A stretch of 64,000 nt of DNA from Verrucomicrobiota bacterium (GTDB lineage: Bacteria > Verrucomicrobiota > Verrucomicrobiia > Opitutales > Opitutaceae), in assembly GCA_016721945.1 (NCBI GenBank), contig JADKHC010000002.1, forward strand, positions 124,001 through 188,000, in the 5' to 3' direction. The notes beneath the pieces were generated by a model, which did not search any database, was not told where the DNA came from, and saw nothing but the letters and a program-made list of their open reading frames with translations. The position numbers and the translations under genes were made by a program. Of this stretch, positions 16,313 to 24,406 are shown one piece after another; positions within the stretch are counted from its first letter, which is position 1; the number at the start of each line of letters is the position of its first letter.

Positions 16313-17041
16313 TCAGGTCGCGGCGGTCTTCAGCGCTTGCACGAGGTCGACGCGTTTTTCGTAGATCGCTTTGCCGATGATCACGCCGTCGAGATTGGCG
16401 TGTTTCTTCGCCAGGGCATTGATCGTGTCCACGTCGCTCTGCTGCGAAACACCACCGGAGGCGATGACGCGGCACTTGACGGTGGCAAGCATGGCTTCTT
16501 GGGCGGGGATATTGGGTCCGGTCAACATGCCGTCGGTGCTGATGTCGGTGTAGATCAAAGTCTGCACGCCGAGCTCGTCCATGCGTTGGGCCATGGCGAG
16601 GGCACTGGTTTTAGTGGTGTCGACCCAACCTTTGACGGCGACCTGGCCGTTCTTCGCGTCGATGCCGACCGCAATGCGATCGCCAAAAAGTCGCACGAGT
16701 TCGCTGACAAATTCTTCGCTCTCGGCCGCACGGGTACCGATGACGACGCGCGAGGCACCAATGCCAAGGGCGCGTTCCACCGCGAGCCGGGTGCGGAGGC
16801 CACCGCCGAGTTCCACCTTCATTCCTTGCGCCGCAATCGCGCGGACGACGGATAGGTTGGTTGATTCGCCCGAAAAAGCGCCGTCGAGATCGACCACGTG
16901 AACCCATTGCGCACCGGCCTGTTTGAACTGCACCGCGACGTCGACGGGGTTTTCGGCGTAGACCGTTTCCTGGTCGGCGCGGCCCTGCGTGAGGCGGACA
17001 CAGCGGCCGCCTTTAATATCGATAGCTGGATAAATCGTCAT
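16313..17041 (-). CDS. hisA: Phosphoribosylformimino-5-aminoimidazole carboxamide ribotide isomerase
   Basis: The 242-residue TIM barrel is full length for HisA. It performs the ring-opening (Amadori-type) isomerisation of ProFAR in histidine biosynthesis, in the cytosol. It begins MTIYPAIDIKGGRCVRL, with the catalytic Asp in AIDIKGG. Phosphate-binding Gly motifs are at VELGGGLR, VVIGTRA and VIASGGVS, and the second-half Asp is in YTDISTDGM. ATG at 17041 is preferred over an in-frame ATG at 17143, which would add 34 non-homologous residues and overlap the divergent peptidase. No other his genes are nearby. Confidence 0.95.
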   Translation of the reverse strand: MTIYPAIDIKGGRCVRLTQGRADQETVYAENPVDVAVQFKQAGAQWVHVVDLDGAFSGESTNLSVVRAIAAQGMKVELGGGLRTRLAVERALGIGASRVVIGTRAAESEEFVSELVRLFGDRIAVGIDAKNGQVAVKGWVDTTKTSALAMAQRMDELGVQTLIYTDISTDGMLTGPNIPAQEAMLATVKCRVIASGGVSQQSDVDTINALAKKHANLDGVIIGKAIYEKRVDLVQALKTAAT

Positions 17042-17141
17042 GGAAGCCGTGATTGCCTCACGTGAAGGCACGGAGGGCAAAGAAAAATTCATGGCGAAAA
17101 TTCGTCTTTGCGAACCCGCTGCTTTCCGCGAGATTAGGCGC

Positions 17142-18209
17142 ATGTCAAAACACGAAGCTCCCGCCTTTCTTGTCGATTTGCTGCACGCACGCTCCCCTTC
17201 CGGCTACGAGTTCGAGGCCCAGGAAGTTTTCGACCGTCACGTCAAAGCGTCCGCCGACACCTACGCGAAAGACGCACTGGGCAACCGCCTCGCCACGCTC
17301 AATCCCGACGGCGATCCCGTGCTGATGTTCGCCGGCCACATGGACGAACTCGGGCTCATCATCACGTTCGTGAACAAGGACGGTTATATCTATTTCGACA
17401 CCATCGGCGGGCACGATCGCATCATGATCCCCGGCCGCCGCGTGATCATCCGCACTGCCAACGGCCCGGTCAAAGGCGTCACCGGCAAGCGCGCGATTCA
17501 TCTCATGGACGAGCATGACCGCAAAAAAGTCCCGGAGATTCACGAGATCTGGATCGATATCGGTGCGAGTTCGAAAAAGGAAGCGCTCGAACGCGTGGCC
17601 ATCGGCGATGTCGCCACCTACGACCACGATTTCGAATTGATCCACGGCACGATCGGCACCGCCCGGGCCTTCGACAACAAGGTCGGCGCTTACGTCGTCG
17701 GCGAAGCCATCGTGCGACTCGCCGAGCAAAAGAAAAAACTCCACGCGTGCGTGACGTCTGTCGCCACAACGCAGGAAGAAATCGGCGTGCGCGGCGCGAC
17801 GACGGCAGTGTATTCAGTAAATCCCCACATCGCGATCGCGGTCGACGTCGGTCACGCGACCGATCATCCAGACTGCGACAATCGCAAATACGGCGAGACC
17901 AAGCTCGGCGGCGGCCCCATCCTCTGCCGCGGCGCAAACGTAAACCCGAAGGTTTTTGCCCAACTTTTGCACTGCGCTAAAAAGCTGAAGATCCCGCACC
18001 AGTTCGAAGCCGATCCACGTCCTACCGGCACAGATGCCCGCGCACTCCAAATGGGCCGCGCCGGTGTCGCCACCGGCCTGGTCTCGATTCCGCTCCGCTA
18101 TATGCACACGCCAAGCGAAGTCGTGGACCTGCAAGACGTGGAAAATTGTGTGCGCCTCTTCGTAGAATTCGCCCTCTCGCTAAAAAAGGGCGAGTACGCG
18201 CACTGGTGA
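17142..18209 (+). CDS. M42-family metallo-aminopeptidase
   Basis: The 355-residue protein is typical in length for M42 (glutamyl aminopeptidase / deblocking aminopeptidase) enzymes. These are dinuclear-metal cytosolic peptidases that form tetrahedral dodecamers. Metal ligands are visible: His in FAGHMDELG, bridging Asp in RAFDNKVGAY, the Glu pair in TTQEEIGVRG, Asp in AVDVGHATD, and His in RYMHTPSEVV. ATG at 17142 is used because homology begins immediately (PAFLVDLLHARSPSGYE); the frame extends upstream to 17040 without homology. It is divergent from hisA by about 100 bp. The natural substrate cannot be read from sequence; older annotations call this family endoglucanase. Confidence 0.9.
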   Translation: MSKHEAPAFLVDLLHARSPSGYEFEAQEVFDRHVKASADTYAKDALGNRLATLNPDGDPVLMFAGHMDELGLIITFVNKDGYIYFDTIGGHDRIMIPGRRVIIRTANGPVKGVTGKRAIHLMDEHDRKKVPEIHEIWIDIGASSKKEALERVAIGDVATYDHDFELIHGTIGTARAFDNKVGAYVVGEAIVRLAEQKKKLHACVTSVATTQEEIGVRGATTAVYSVNPHIAIAVDVGHATDHPDCDNRKYGETKLGGGPILCRGANVNPKVFAQLLHCAKKLKIPHQFEADPRPTGTDARALQMGRAGVATGLVSIPLRYMHTPSEVVDLQDVENCVRLFVEFALSLKKGEYAHW

Positions 18210-18270
18210 GGAGACGTCAGGCTAGATCGGCAGCCACAGATCAACACTAGGCACCACTGTTTTTAGAACC

Positions 18271-18398
18271 AATCGCGGAAACGCGGAGGAGCGGAAGCCG
18301 CAGAGAATCTATTTCGTGTTTCCGCTCTTCTGCGCTTCCGCAATACGTCGATCATTCTTGAGTCGGACGGTCTCACTCAGAGACGCGGAGGCGCAGAG
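18271..18398. repeat. Repeat families C and D, copy 2
   Basis: C has arms ATCGCGGAAACGCGGAGGAG and TTCTGCGCTTCCGC (18271-18342). D follows with GAGTCGGACGGTCTCACTCA and GAGACGCGGAGGCGCAGAG. The order matches copy 1 at 15956-16100. Confidence 0.8.
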
Positions 18399-18492
18399 TC
18401 GGAACGATGCAGTGAGGTGGAGCCTGTTGTCCCTAACAGGCTGGTTTGGGTGCGACGGTGATCACGCTGATGGAGGCATCGGGCCTCTACCT
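18399..18492. repeat. Element A copy lacking its right end
   Basis: The left terminal repeat GTCGGAACGATGCAGT and both stem-loops are present. In the second stem the pairing is partly lost (ACGCTGATGGAGGCATCGGG). The right terminal repeat is replaced by a family B hairpin starting at 18498. Confidence 0.75.
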
Positions 18493-18497
18493 CTTGA

Positions 18498-18570
18498 ACA
18501 GAAGATAACCAAGGGAACGAAGAACCGCCGGTGTTTCCTGAACCTCTTCGTTACCTTCGTTTTCTTCTGT
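18498..18570. repeat. Repeat family B hairpin, hairpin-only copy
   Basis: ACAGAAGATAACCAAGGGAA pairs imperfectly with TTACCTTCGTTTTCTTCTGT. The upstream GCTTTTATAC leader of the full copies is missing, and the hairpin is in the opposite orientation to the full copies. Confidence 0.8.
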
Positions 18571-18587
18571 GAGGTTCTGAAGCCCGC

Positions 18588-19724
18588 TTACGTCCGTTCG
18601 ACGCGGAAGTTTAGCCAGAGGCCTACGCCAATGAAGATGAGGTTCGGCACCCAGACAAGCAGGTCGGGACGCAGCTCGGGGCTTTTGTCGAACCAGCCAA
18701 CCACAACCGTCGTCGAGAAGTAATAAATCAGCGCCAGCAGTAGCGCGACGCCGAAGTTGGCGGAGGTTTCGCGGCGCGAGACCTTAATGCCGAGTGGCAC
18801 CGCGATCAGTACGAGAATGAGCACCGCCAGCGCCATCGAGGCTTTGTTCTGGATGATCATGTCGTAGCGCATGAGCCGTTGATCGCGGGCTAGTCCTGGC
18901 GGCATGGTTTTCGCATCCTGCTGTTTCGCCGCCTCCAGCTCGCTCGGCGTGAACCAGTCAAGTTTGCGGTTGAAACTCTTGGGCCCAAACATGCGCGAGA
19001 GGGAAAAACGGAAGCTGGCCGATTCGGCTTCGAGGCGCACGGGCGGTTTCGAAAAGTCTTCGGGGTTCTTCTCGTCAAAACGCTCGGTCGAGAGCTGAAA
19101 CGGTTTAAAAACCAGTTCGTTTTTCTCCTCGTCGAGTTCGAGTCGCCCGGTCTCCGCATGGGAAAAGCCGGTCACGCGCAGTTGCTTATCCAGTCGCCAG
19201 AGCCAGATATCCTTGACGTAGTTGCCGCGTTTTTCGCTCACATAAACCACCATGCCCGGGAATTCCCGCACAAAGGTCTTCGGCACGATGATGCGCAGGG
19301 CATTGGTGCGCAGCATCTGGCCAAATTCCTGATGGTACACCGTGCGCGCGATAGGCATGTAGTAGAAATTAATACCAACACCGACCACCACCCCTAAAAT
19401 GGCCAGCCCGAAGATCGGCGCGGTGATGCGCTTCAAACTTTGCCCCGTGGTTCGCATGGCCACGATCTCGCTGTCGGCCGACATGCGGCCGAGCACAAGC
19501 AGTACGCCGAGCAGCATGCCCATGGGCAGCGCGTACATGACGACGTAGGGAATGAGCAGAAGGAAGAGTTTGATCGCAGATTCCGGCGCGAGTTGCCCCG
19601 CCAGCAAATAGCCGAGCAAGTCCTTGAGCGCGTTAACCGTAGCGATCAGGAAAACGAAAAAACCGACACAGCCAGCGCATGTGACGATAACTTGCTTGAG
19701 AATATAGCGGTCGAGGAGGCGCAC
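18588..19724 (-). CDS. LptF/LptG-family permease (YjgP/YjgQ)
   Basis: The 378-residue inner-membrane protein has three N-terminal helices (about 10-35, 52-78, 100-122), a roughly 150-residue periplasmic beta-jellyroll domain and three C-terminal helices. This is the LptF/LptG layout: these proteins form the membrane part of the ABC exporter that extracts LPS and passes it to LptC. Family features are MRLLDRYILKQ at the start and the PMGMLLGVLLVLGRMSADSEIVAM segment in the first helical bundle. GTG at 19724 is the start; an ATG at 19740 is out of frame. Only one permease gene is here, so its partner (LptF or LptG) must be elsewhere. Which of the two it is remains open. Confidence 0.88.
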   Translation of the reverse strand: MRLLDRYILKQVIVTCAGCVGFFVFLIATVNALKDLLGYLLAGQLAPESAIKLFLLLIPYVVMYALPMGMLLGVLLVLGRMSADSEIVAMRTTGQSLKRITAPIFGLAILGVVVGVGINFYYMPIARTVYHQEFGQMLRTNALRIIVPKTFVREFPGMVVYVSEKRGNYVKDIWLWRLDKQLRVTGFSHAETGRLELDEEKNELVFKPFQLSTERFDEKNPEDFSKPPVRLEAESASFRFSLSRMFGPKSFNRKLDWFTPSELEAAKQQDAKTMPPGLARDQRLMRYDMIIQNKASMALAVLILVLIAVPLGIKVSRRETSANFGVALLLALIYYFSTTVVVGWFDKSPELRPDLLVWVPNLIFIGVGLWLNFRVERT

Positions 19725-19869
19725 GATCAGCCGCGATCATGCAAGGCGGCTCGTTGCTGACAACAGGAACCTTGCAAAGTTGCGCAGACAAACCAACCGG
19801 CGATTCCGCGCGCCGCCACGATAGATTCTGACGTGGCAAGCGACGATGATTCCTCAGAGACGTCGCTCC

Positions 19870-19891
19870 GGCGCGTTAGGGACAACGCGCC
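19870..19891. repeat. Sequence-variant hairpin related to family A
   Basis: GGCGCGTT-AGGGAC-AACGCGCC keeps the loop and inner stem of the family A hairpin (AGCCCGTT-AGGGAC-AACGGGCT). Both sides of the outer stem have changed, so pairing is preserved. It lies between two minus-strand genes. Confidence 0.65.
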
Positions 19892-19910
19892 CTGCCTTCA
19901 AACAAGCGGC

Positions 19911-21023
19911 TCACGGTGACTTCAGCGTGATCAGCAGAATCTCGCCTCGCCGCCACAGACGCATGCGTGGACCCCACGTGCCGGCCCCGCGTGAAATGAT
20001 CTGCGTCATCGCAACGACGTTGTGCCGCCCGACCAGTTCGGGGTAGCGCAACTGCACGAGATAACTAAACGGCCAGATCTGTCCGCCATGGGTGTGTCCG
20101 CTCAACATCAGGCCCGCGCCAGCCTCGGAGGCGACCTTCGCTCCGACGGGCGTGTGCGATAGAAATACACACGCTTCCGTGCCGGACCGAACCAGTTGCA
20201 AGGCCTTACGAATCGAAGGATCGATCGGACTGGCGCGCCCGAGCAACCCGAGATCGTCAACACCCGCGATGCGCAACCCCGGCACCGCCAGATCCGATTC
20301 GTCGTGCAAGACCCGGAACCCAGCCTCTCGCATAATCCGCGAGGACTCAGCGACACCGCCAAAAGAATCGTGGTTGCCCAGCACCGCCCAGACGCCGAGC
20401 GGCGCGTGTAGTTCTCGTAATTCCGGTATCATCGGCCGGACGCGTTCTGCGTCGTGGTCGATCAAGTCGCCGCCGATCGCGATCAAGTCCGGCTTGAGCG
20501 CAGAGACTCGCGCAGTCAGCGCCTGTAACCACGCCTGCCCGATCTGGCTGCCCAGATGCAGATCGGAGATAAACACGAGGCGCAGTCCATCGCGTTCACG
20601 CGGAAGTCCGGGCAGCGTGACAACTTGTTCGTTGACGACGGGTGCACGCGTTCCTTGAAAAAGCGCGATCACGGAGAGTACCAACGCGACCACCGCGCCT
20701 CCGGTTCGCAACTGGAGCACGCGGCCGGAAAAGAGAAACCCTCCGAGCGTGAAGCAGTCGATCACGAGGAAGCAGACGAAGAAGAGAAAAACAAAACCGA
20801 CCCAGGTCATCCCGGCCATTTCCACGAAGGAGCCCAGGCCTTGCAGGCCGACCTTGGGCAACCAGCGACTCGCCGGCAAACTCAGGACGCAAATAACTGC
20901 CAGCACCCCAATCGCCCATTTCGGAACTAAACCAGCGACCACCGGTAAACCACCGAGCCGCCAGAAGACATAGCCGTTCAAACAAGCCCAGATGGATAGC
21001 GCGACGAAGATGAAAAGAGGCAT
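19911..21023 (-). CDS. Membrane-anchored metallophosphoesterase (YkuE/YaeI type)
   Basis: The 370-residue protein has four or so N-terminal membrane helices (to about residue 125) followed by a calcineurin-like phosphoesterase domain. Metal-binding motifs are FISDLHLGS, AIGGDLIDHD, VLGNHDSFGG and MLSGHTHGGQ. In the related E. coli YaeI and B. subtilis YkuE the enzymes act on membrane-associated phosphates; UDP-diacylglucosamine pyrophosphatase-like activity in lipid A synthesis has been considered for related folds. The substrate here is not known. No operon partner is evident. Confidence 0.85.
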   Translation of the reverse strand: MPLFIFVALSIWACLNGYVFWRLGGLPVVAGLVPKWAIGVLAVICVLSLPASRWLPKVGLQGLGSFVEMAGMTWVGFVFLFFVCFLVIDCFTLGGFLFSGRVLQLRTGGAVVALVLSVIALFQGTRAPVVNEQVVTLPGLPRERDGLRLVFISDLHLGSQIGQAWLQALTARVSALKPDLIAIGGDLIDHDAERVRPMIPELRELHAPLGVWAVLGNHDSFGGVAESSRIMREAGFRVLHDESDLAVPGLRIAGVDDLGLLGRASPIDPSIRKALQLVRSGTEACVFLSHTPVGAKVASEAGAGLMLSGHTHGGQIWPFSYLVQLRYPELVGRHNVVAMTQIISRGAGTWGPRMRLWRRGEILLITLKSP

Positions 21024-21041
21024 CGGTGGAAATTTTCCTGT

Positions 21042-21250
21042 AGAGTAGTTTCAGTCAAACTGTAGCCGTTTTTAAGCTGGAGAGGATATTAAATATGGAA
21101 CTCAGGAACACTGGAACGAACCGGTTGTGTGTAGGGGCGCAATCTTGTTGCGCCCAAGTACGAGACTTACGGAAAGGGCGCCGCAAGTCTGCTCCCCTAC
21201 ACTACCAGCCCCAAGATTGTTATCGGCTACAGTCTTAATTCACCAGCTCT
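21042..21250. repeat. MITE-like element G, copy 2
   Basis: At 209 bp it is collinear with copy 1 at 2081-2290. The ends are AGAGTAG...CTGTAGCCG and CGGCTACAG...AGCTCT. The internal palindrome GTGTAGGGGCGCAATC is intact on the left and has changes on the right (TGCTCCCCTACAC). Confidence 0.8.
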
Positions 21251-21280
21251 GCAACATACAATGGCATCTGGCGTTTGGTT

Positions 21281-21391
21281 GGTAGGGACGGCCAGCCTTG
21301 GCCGTCCGGTTGGATATGAGCAGCAAGCTGGAGGCGATTACGGACGACCCGGCCCGTTCGGCAGGCTCAGGGCTGGCGGGTCGTCCCTACC
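21281..21391. repeat. Dispersed palindrome family H
   Basis: The outer arms GGTAGGGACG and CGTCCCTACC form a 111-bp inverted repeat. A nested hairpin GGACGGCCA/TGGCCGTCC lies in the left half and a CCGGCCCG-type arm in the right. Confidence 0.7.
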
Positions 21392-21459
21392 CTTGTCTCT
21401 TTTGATATGTTTGAGTGGGAAATGATATGAGGCGAAACAGTCGTGCGGAATCGCGCACT

Positions 21460-22029
21460 TCAGCTCGCCGGTGTCTCGGTGGCAGCGGCCGGTGCTGACG
21501 GCGTAGCTCCGGCGGCTGGTTCGGCCTTGGGCTTCGGTTCGCCGACGAGTACGCTGAGCTGGGCTTGCACTTGAATGAAAAACTCGGGCGTGAGTTCGCC
21601 CGCGGCCACTTCGAAGAGCTGCTTCGATTTGGCGTGCTCGAAGATGTTGCGCGCGCCGTCGGCTGTGCGGCCCTTGGGGCGAAGTACGCGTTTGCGTTCC
21701 AGCATGAGCGCGAGGAATTGCAGGAGGCGCGTGCTCTCGGGCGTCGGTTCGTTGGCGGGATCGGCCAGTGTGACAAAGAGGGCCTCGGCGGTGAGCTTGA
21801 GCGTGCGGTCGGCATTTTCGTTGGCCTTGCGCACTTTGAAAACCTGCACCCAGCGACAAGCGAGCAGCCCTTCAACGTTGAAATTTGCCATCTCCGACTC
21901 GAGCAAATCGTAGCGCGTGACCTCGCCCGTTTTGCTGCTGACGAGGTGACTGGCCACGCGATCGCCCTCGACGAAGGGTCGGCCAGAGACATGACACGCG
22001 GACGCGAGTGGCTGTAGCTGCATTTCCAT
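21460..22029 (-). CDS. Conserved-looking hypothetical protein (189 aa)
   Basis: The protein is hydrophilic with no signal peptide. The N-terminus has CHVSGRPFVEGDRVASHLV, resembling a small treble-clef-like or zinc-binding start with only one clear Cys. A central alpha-rich region (ALMLERKRVLRPKGRTADG) and an Ala/Pro/Thr-rich disordered tail follow. I do not recognise a named family. The codon use matches neighbouring genes, and the start ATG at 22029 fits the first conserved-looking residues. It is divergent from the phosphatase at 22087. Confidence 0.6.
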   Translation of the reverse strand: MEMQLQPLASACHVSGRPFVEGDRVASHLVSSKTGEVTRYDLLESEMANFNVEGLLACRWVQVFKVRKANENADRTLKLTAEALFVTLADPANEPTPESTRLLQFLALMLERKRVLRPKGRTADGARNIFEHAKSKQLFEVAAGELTPEFFIQVQAQLSVLVGEPKPKAEPAAGATPSAPAAATETPAS

Positions 22030-22086
22030 TCGTTACTTGTTTACTTGTCGTCCGCGCCGACGCTAGCCAATTTCCGGCTCGTTGAA

Positions 22087-22746
22087 ATGAACGGACGCAT
22101 CATCGCCATCGGCGACATCCATGGCTGCCACCAAGAACTCGCCGAATTGATCGAGCGCCTCGCGCTGACCAAAGACGATCAACTGATTCTTCTCGGCGAT
22201 TTGGTCAACCGCGGTCCCGACAGCCTCAAAGTCATCGATCTCGCCAAGGCCAACCGGGCCATTTCGCTCCTCGGCAACCACGAACTGCGGCTGCTCAATT
22301 ACCGCAAGACCAAGGACACCACTTTTCTCAAAGACACGGATTTCGCGACGTTCGAAAAACTCCGTCCTGAGGACTGGACCTATCTCGAAGCGATGCCCCT
22401 CACCCACTACGTCGAGGAGCTGAACACCGTTTTCGTCCACGGCGGTTTCCTGCCCAACGAGCCTTGGCAAAAACAACCTGCCAGCGTCGTCACCCGTATT
22501 CAAGTCGTCGATCGCGAGGGCAAACCCCGCAAACGCACCGAAGCCGAGGGCTGCCCCGTCTGGGCCGATCTGTGGAACGGGCCACCCTTCGTCGTCTATG
22601 GCCACACGCCGCGCCCCGAAATCTACAAACTCAAGTGGTCCGTCGGCATCGACACCGCTTGCGCCATGGGCGGTTTTCTTACTGCCTACGTTCTGCCGGA
22701 GCGACGTTTCGTGCAGGTCAAGGCGCGGAAACGCTATTATCCCTGA
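22087..22746 (+). CDS. Serine/threonine-type metallophosphatase (PrpA-like)
   Basis: The 219-residue cytosolic calcineurin-like phosphatase has the PPP signature motifs GDIHGC, LGDLVNRGP, LLGNHE, VFVHGGF and YGHTPRPE. It resembles small bacterial protein phosphatases and diadenosine tetraphosphatases; length and motif spacing do not separate these. ATG at 22087 sits at the first beta strand, so the earlier TTG at 22045 is not used. It is followed 36 bp later by the isochorismatase-like gene, so the two, with the nuclease gene beyond, may form one operon. Confidence 0.85.
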   Translation: MNGRIIAIGDIHGCHQELAELIERLALTKDDQLILLGDLVNRGPDSLKVIDLAKANRAISLLGNHELRLLNYRKTKDTTFLKDTDFATFEKLRPEDWTYLEAMPLTHYVEELNTVFVHGGFLPNEPWQKQPASVVTRIQVVDREGKPRKRTEAEGCPVWADLWNGPPFVVYGHTPRPEIYKLKWSVGIDTACAMGGFLTAYVLPERRFVQVKARKRYYP

Positions 22747-22782
22747 GCCGACCCTCGCCCAATATTTTCTAACAACAACACC

Positions 22783-23346
22783 ATGGCTGATACCTTCTCT
22801 CCCTTCGCTGGCGCGCTCTTACTCTGCGTGGACATCCAGGAAGTTTTTCTCAAATCCGTCGCCGACGGCCCGCAGCTGATCAAACGCTGCAGCTTCGCCG
22901 TTCAGGCGGCCAAAGGTTTCGGCATGCCGGTTGTATTCACCGAGCAAGTACCGCAAAAACTCGGTGCCACCATCCCCGAGTTGCTCAAGCTCGCGCCTGA
23001 CGCGAAGCAGTTTGGCAAATCGACTTTCTCCGCCCTGGCCGATGACGGCATCCGCGACGCCATTCGCGCGATGGATATCGAGCACCTGATTATTTGCGGT
23101 CTCGAAACTTCGATCTGCGTTTATCAAACCGCACTCGACGCCCTCGACGCGCAGTTGCAGGTTACGATTCTCTCCGACGCCGTGACCGCCCGCCGCCCCG
23201 AAGATGCCAAGGTTTGTCTCGATGCCCTGCGCGCCCGCAGTCACGTCTTCGTGCTACCTTCCGAAACGGTTTTCTACTCGATGCTGCAAGATGTGAAGCA
23301 CCCGTTCTTCAAAACCTTTACCCAACTCGTAAAAAACCATGCCTGA
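22783..23346 (+). CDS. Isochorismatase-family cysteine hydrolase
   Basis: The 187-residue alpha/beta hydrolase carries the family triad: Asp in LLCVDIQEVF, Lys in FGKSTFSAL, and Cys in GLETSICVYQTALDA. The family includes nicotinamidases and isochorismatases; the short form with a SICVYQTA motif is common in YcaC-like hydrolases. The substrate is not predictable. Its 3' end overlaps the start of the nuclease gene by 8 bp, which indicates translational coupling. Confidence 0.88.
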   Translation: MADTFSPFAGALLLCVDIQEVFLKSVADGPQLIKRCSFAVQAAKGFGMPVVFTEQVPQKLGATIPELLKLAPDAKQFGKSTFSALADDGIRDAIRAMDIEHLIICGLETSICVYQTALDALDAQLQVTILSDAVTARRPEDAKVCLDALRARSHVFVLPSETVFYSMLQDVKHPFFKTFTQLVKNHA

Positions 23347-24334
23347 AGACGCTAATCTCTCCGTGCGCGCGCTGAAAGCGCTCGAAAACAGCACCGGCCA
23401 TCCCTTCGCCAGCGTGCTGCTCTTGCGGCGGCTCACGGGCAAGACCGCGTCGAACGGAAATCCGTTTTTCAGCATCGAACTCGGCGACCGCACCGGCACG
23501 TTTTCCTGTACGGTTTTCGGCGACCACCCGCATTTCGAATTGCTCAAGTCTCTGCCGGAAGGTTCGGCTATCCGCGTCACCGGCAAGATCGATTATTACC
23601 AAGGCCGCCTCTCACCCAAGCTCGGCAAGATCGCCGCGCTCTCCGACGAGGAACTCGCCGCGCCCGGCATGATGGACAACCTGGTTGAAGCCGCGCCCGA
23701 AGATCCCGAAGCGATGGCGACCGAGTTCAACACCTTCATCGATGCGATCCACCACGACGAACTGCGCCTGACCGCCCGCCACGTCATCGAGGAGATCGGC
23801 GAAGCCTTCCGCACCACGCCCGCCGCCGTGCAGATGCACCACGCCTACCGCCACGGCCTGCTTGAGCACACGCTGCACATGGCGCGCGCCTGCAAAGCGC
23901 TGCTCCCACTTTATCCCGAAGTCCACGCCGACCTCGCGATGACCGGTATCCTGTTACATGATACAGGCAAGACGATCGAATACGAAGGCGCGCTCTCGAC
24001 CAAACGCAGCCGCAAAGGAATCCTCCAAGGCCACGTCGTTCTCGGCTACCAACTCGTGCGCAAAGCCGGCCTCAAAGCCAAACTCGCGCCCGACCTACTC
24101 GAACGCCTCGAACACATTATCCTCAGCCACCAAGGCGAACCCGAATGGGGCGCCGCCGTGTACGCCGCCACGCCCGAAGCCGTGTTCGTCTCGATGATCG
24201 ACAACCTCGACGCCAAGATGGGCATGGTCCAACGCGCCCTGCGCCAGACCGACGAAGCCGAAGAATTCTCCGAACGCCTCCCCGGCCTGAACAGCTCGCT
24301 CCTCGTGACCAAGCCCGGCACCGCGCAGCCGTAA
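23339..24334 (+). CDS. YhaM-like 3'-5' exoribonuclease (OB-fold plus HD domain)
   Basis: The 331-residue protein has an N-terminal OB-type nucleic-acid-binding domain (residues 20-100) and an HD phosphohydrolase domain. HD metal ligands are in HHAYRHGLLEHTLHMA, GILLHDTGKT, HIILSHQGEPEWG and MIDNLDAKMG. The architecture matches Bacillus YhaM / Staphylococcus CbfA, which trims RNA and single-stranded DNA 3' ends. It overlaps the preceding hydrolase gene by 8 bp. ATG at 23339 is the natural start. Confidence 0.88.
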   Translation: MPEDANLSVRALKALENSTGHPFASVLLLRRLTGKTASNGNPFFSIELGDRTGTFSCTVFGDHPHFELLKSLPEGSAIRVTGKIDYYQGRLSPKLGKIAALSDEELAAPGMMDNLVEAAPEDPEAMATEFNTFIDAIHHDELRLTARHVIEEIGEAFRTTPAAVQMHHAYRHGLLEHTLHMARACKALLPLYPEVHADLAMTGILLHDTGKTIEYEGALSTKRSRKGILQGHVVLGYQLVRKAGLKAKLAPDLLERLEHIILSHQGEPEWGAAVYAATPEAVFVSMIDNLDAKMGMVQRALRQTDEAEEFSERLPGLNSSLLVTKPGTAQP

Positions 24335-24406
24335 CCGACGAACTAGAAACCACCGCCAAGCCATCCTTCAGCTGGCATTGTTCTGGAAGCGAACCGTAAC
24401 GACCGC

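Larger units (their letters stand above)
18210..18587. other. Repeat-filled intergenic region
   Basis: The 378 bp between two convergent genes consist almost entirely of repeats: C-D (18271-18398), A (18399-18492) and B (18498-18570). No gene is present. Confidence 0.8.
21024..21459. other. Intergenic region with repeats G and H
   Basis: These 436 bp upstream of the phosphoesterase contain element G (21042-21250) and palindrome H (21281-21391). No gene was found. Confidence 0.75.
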
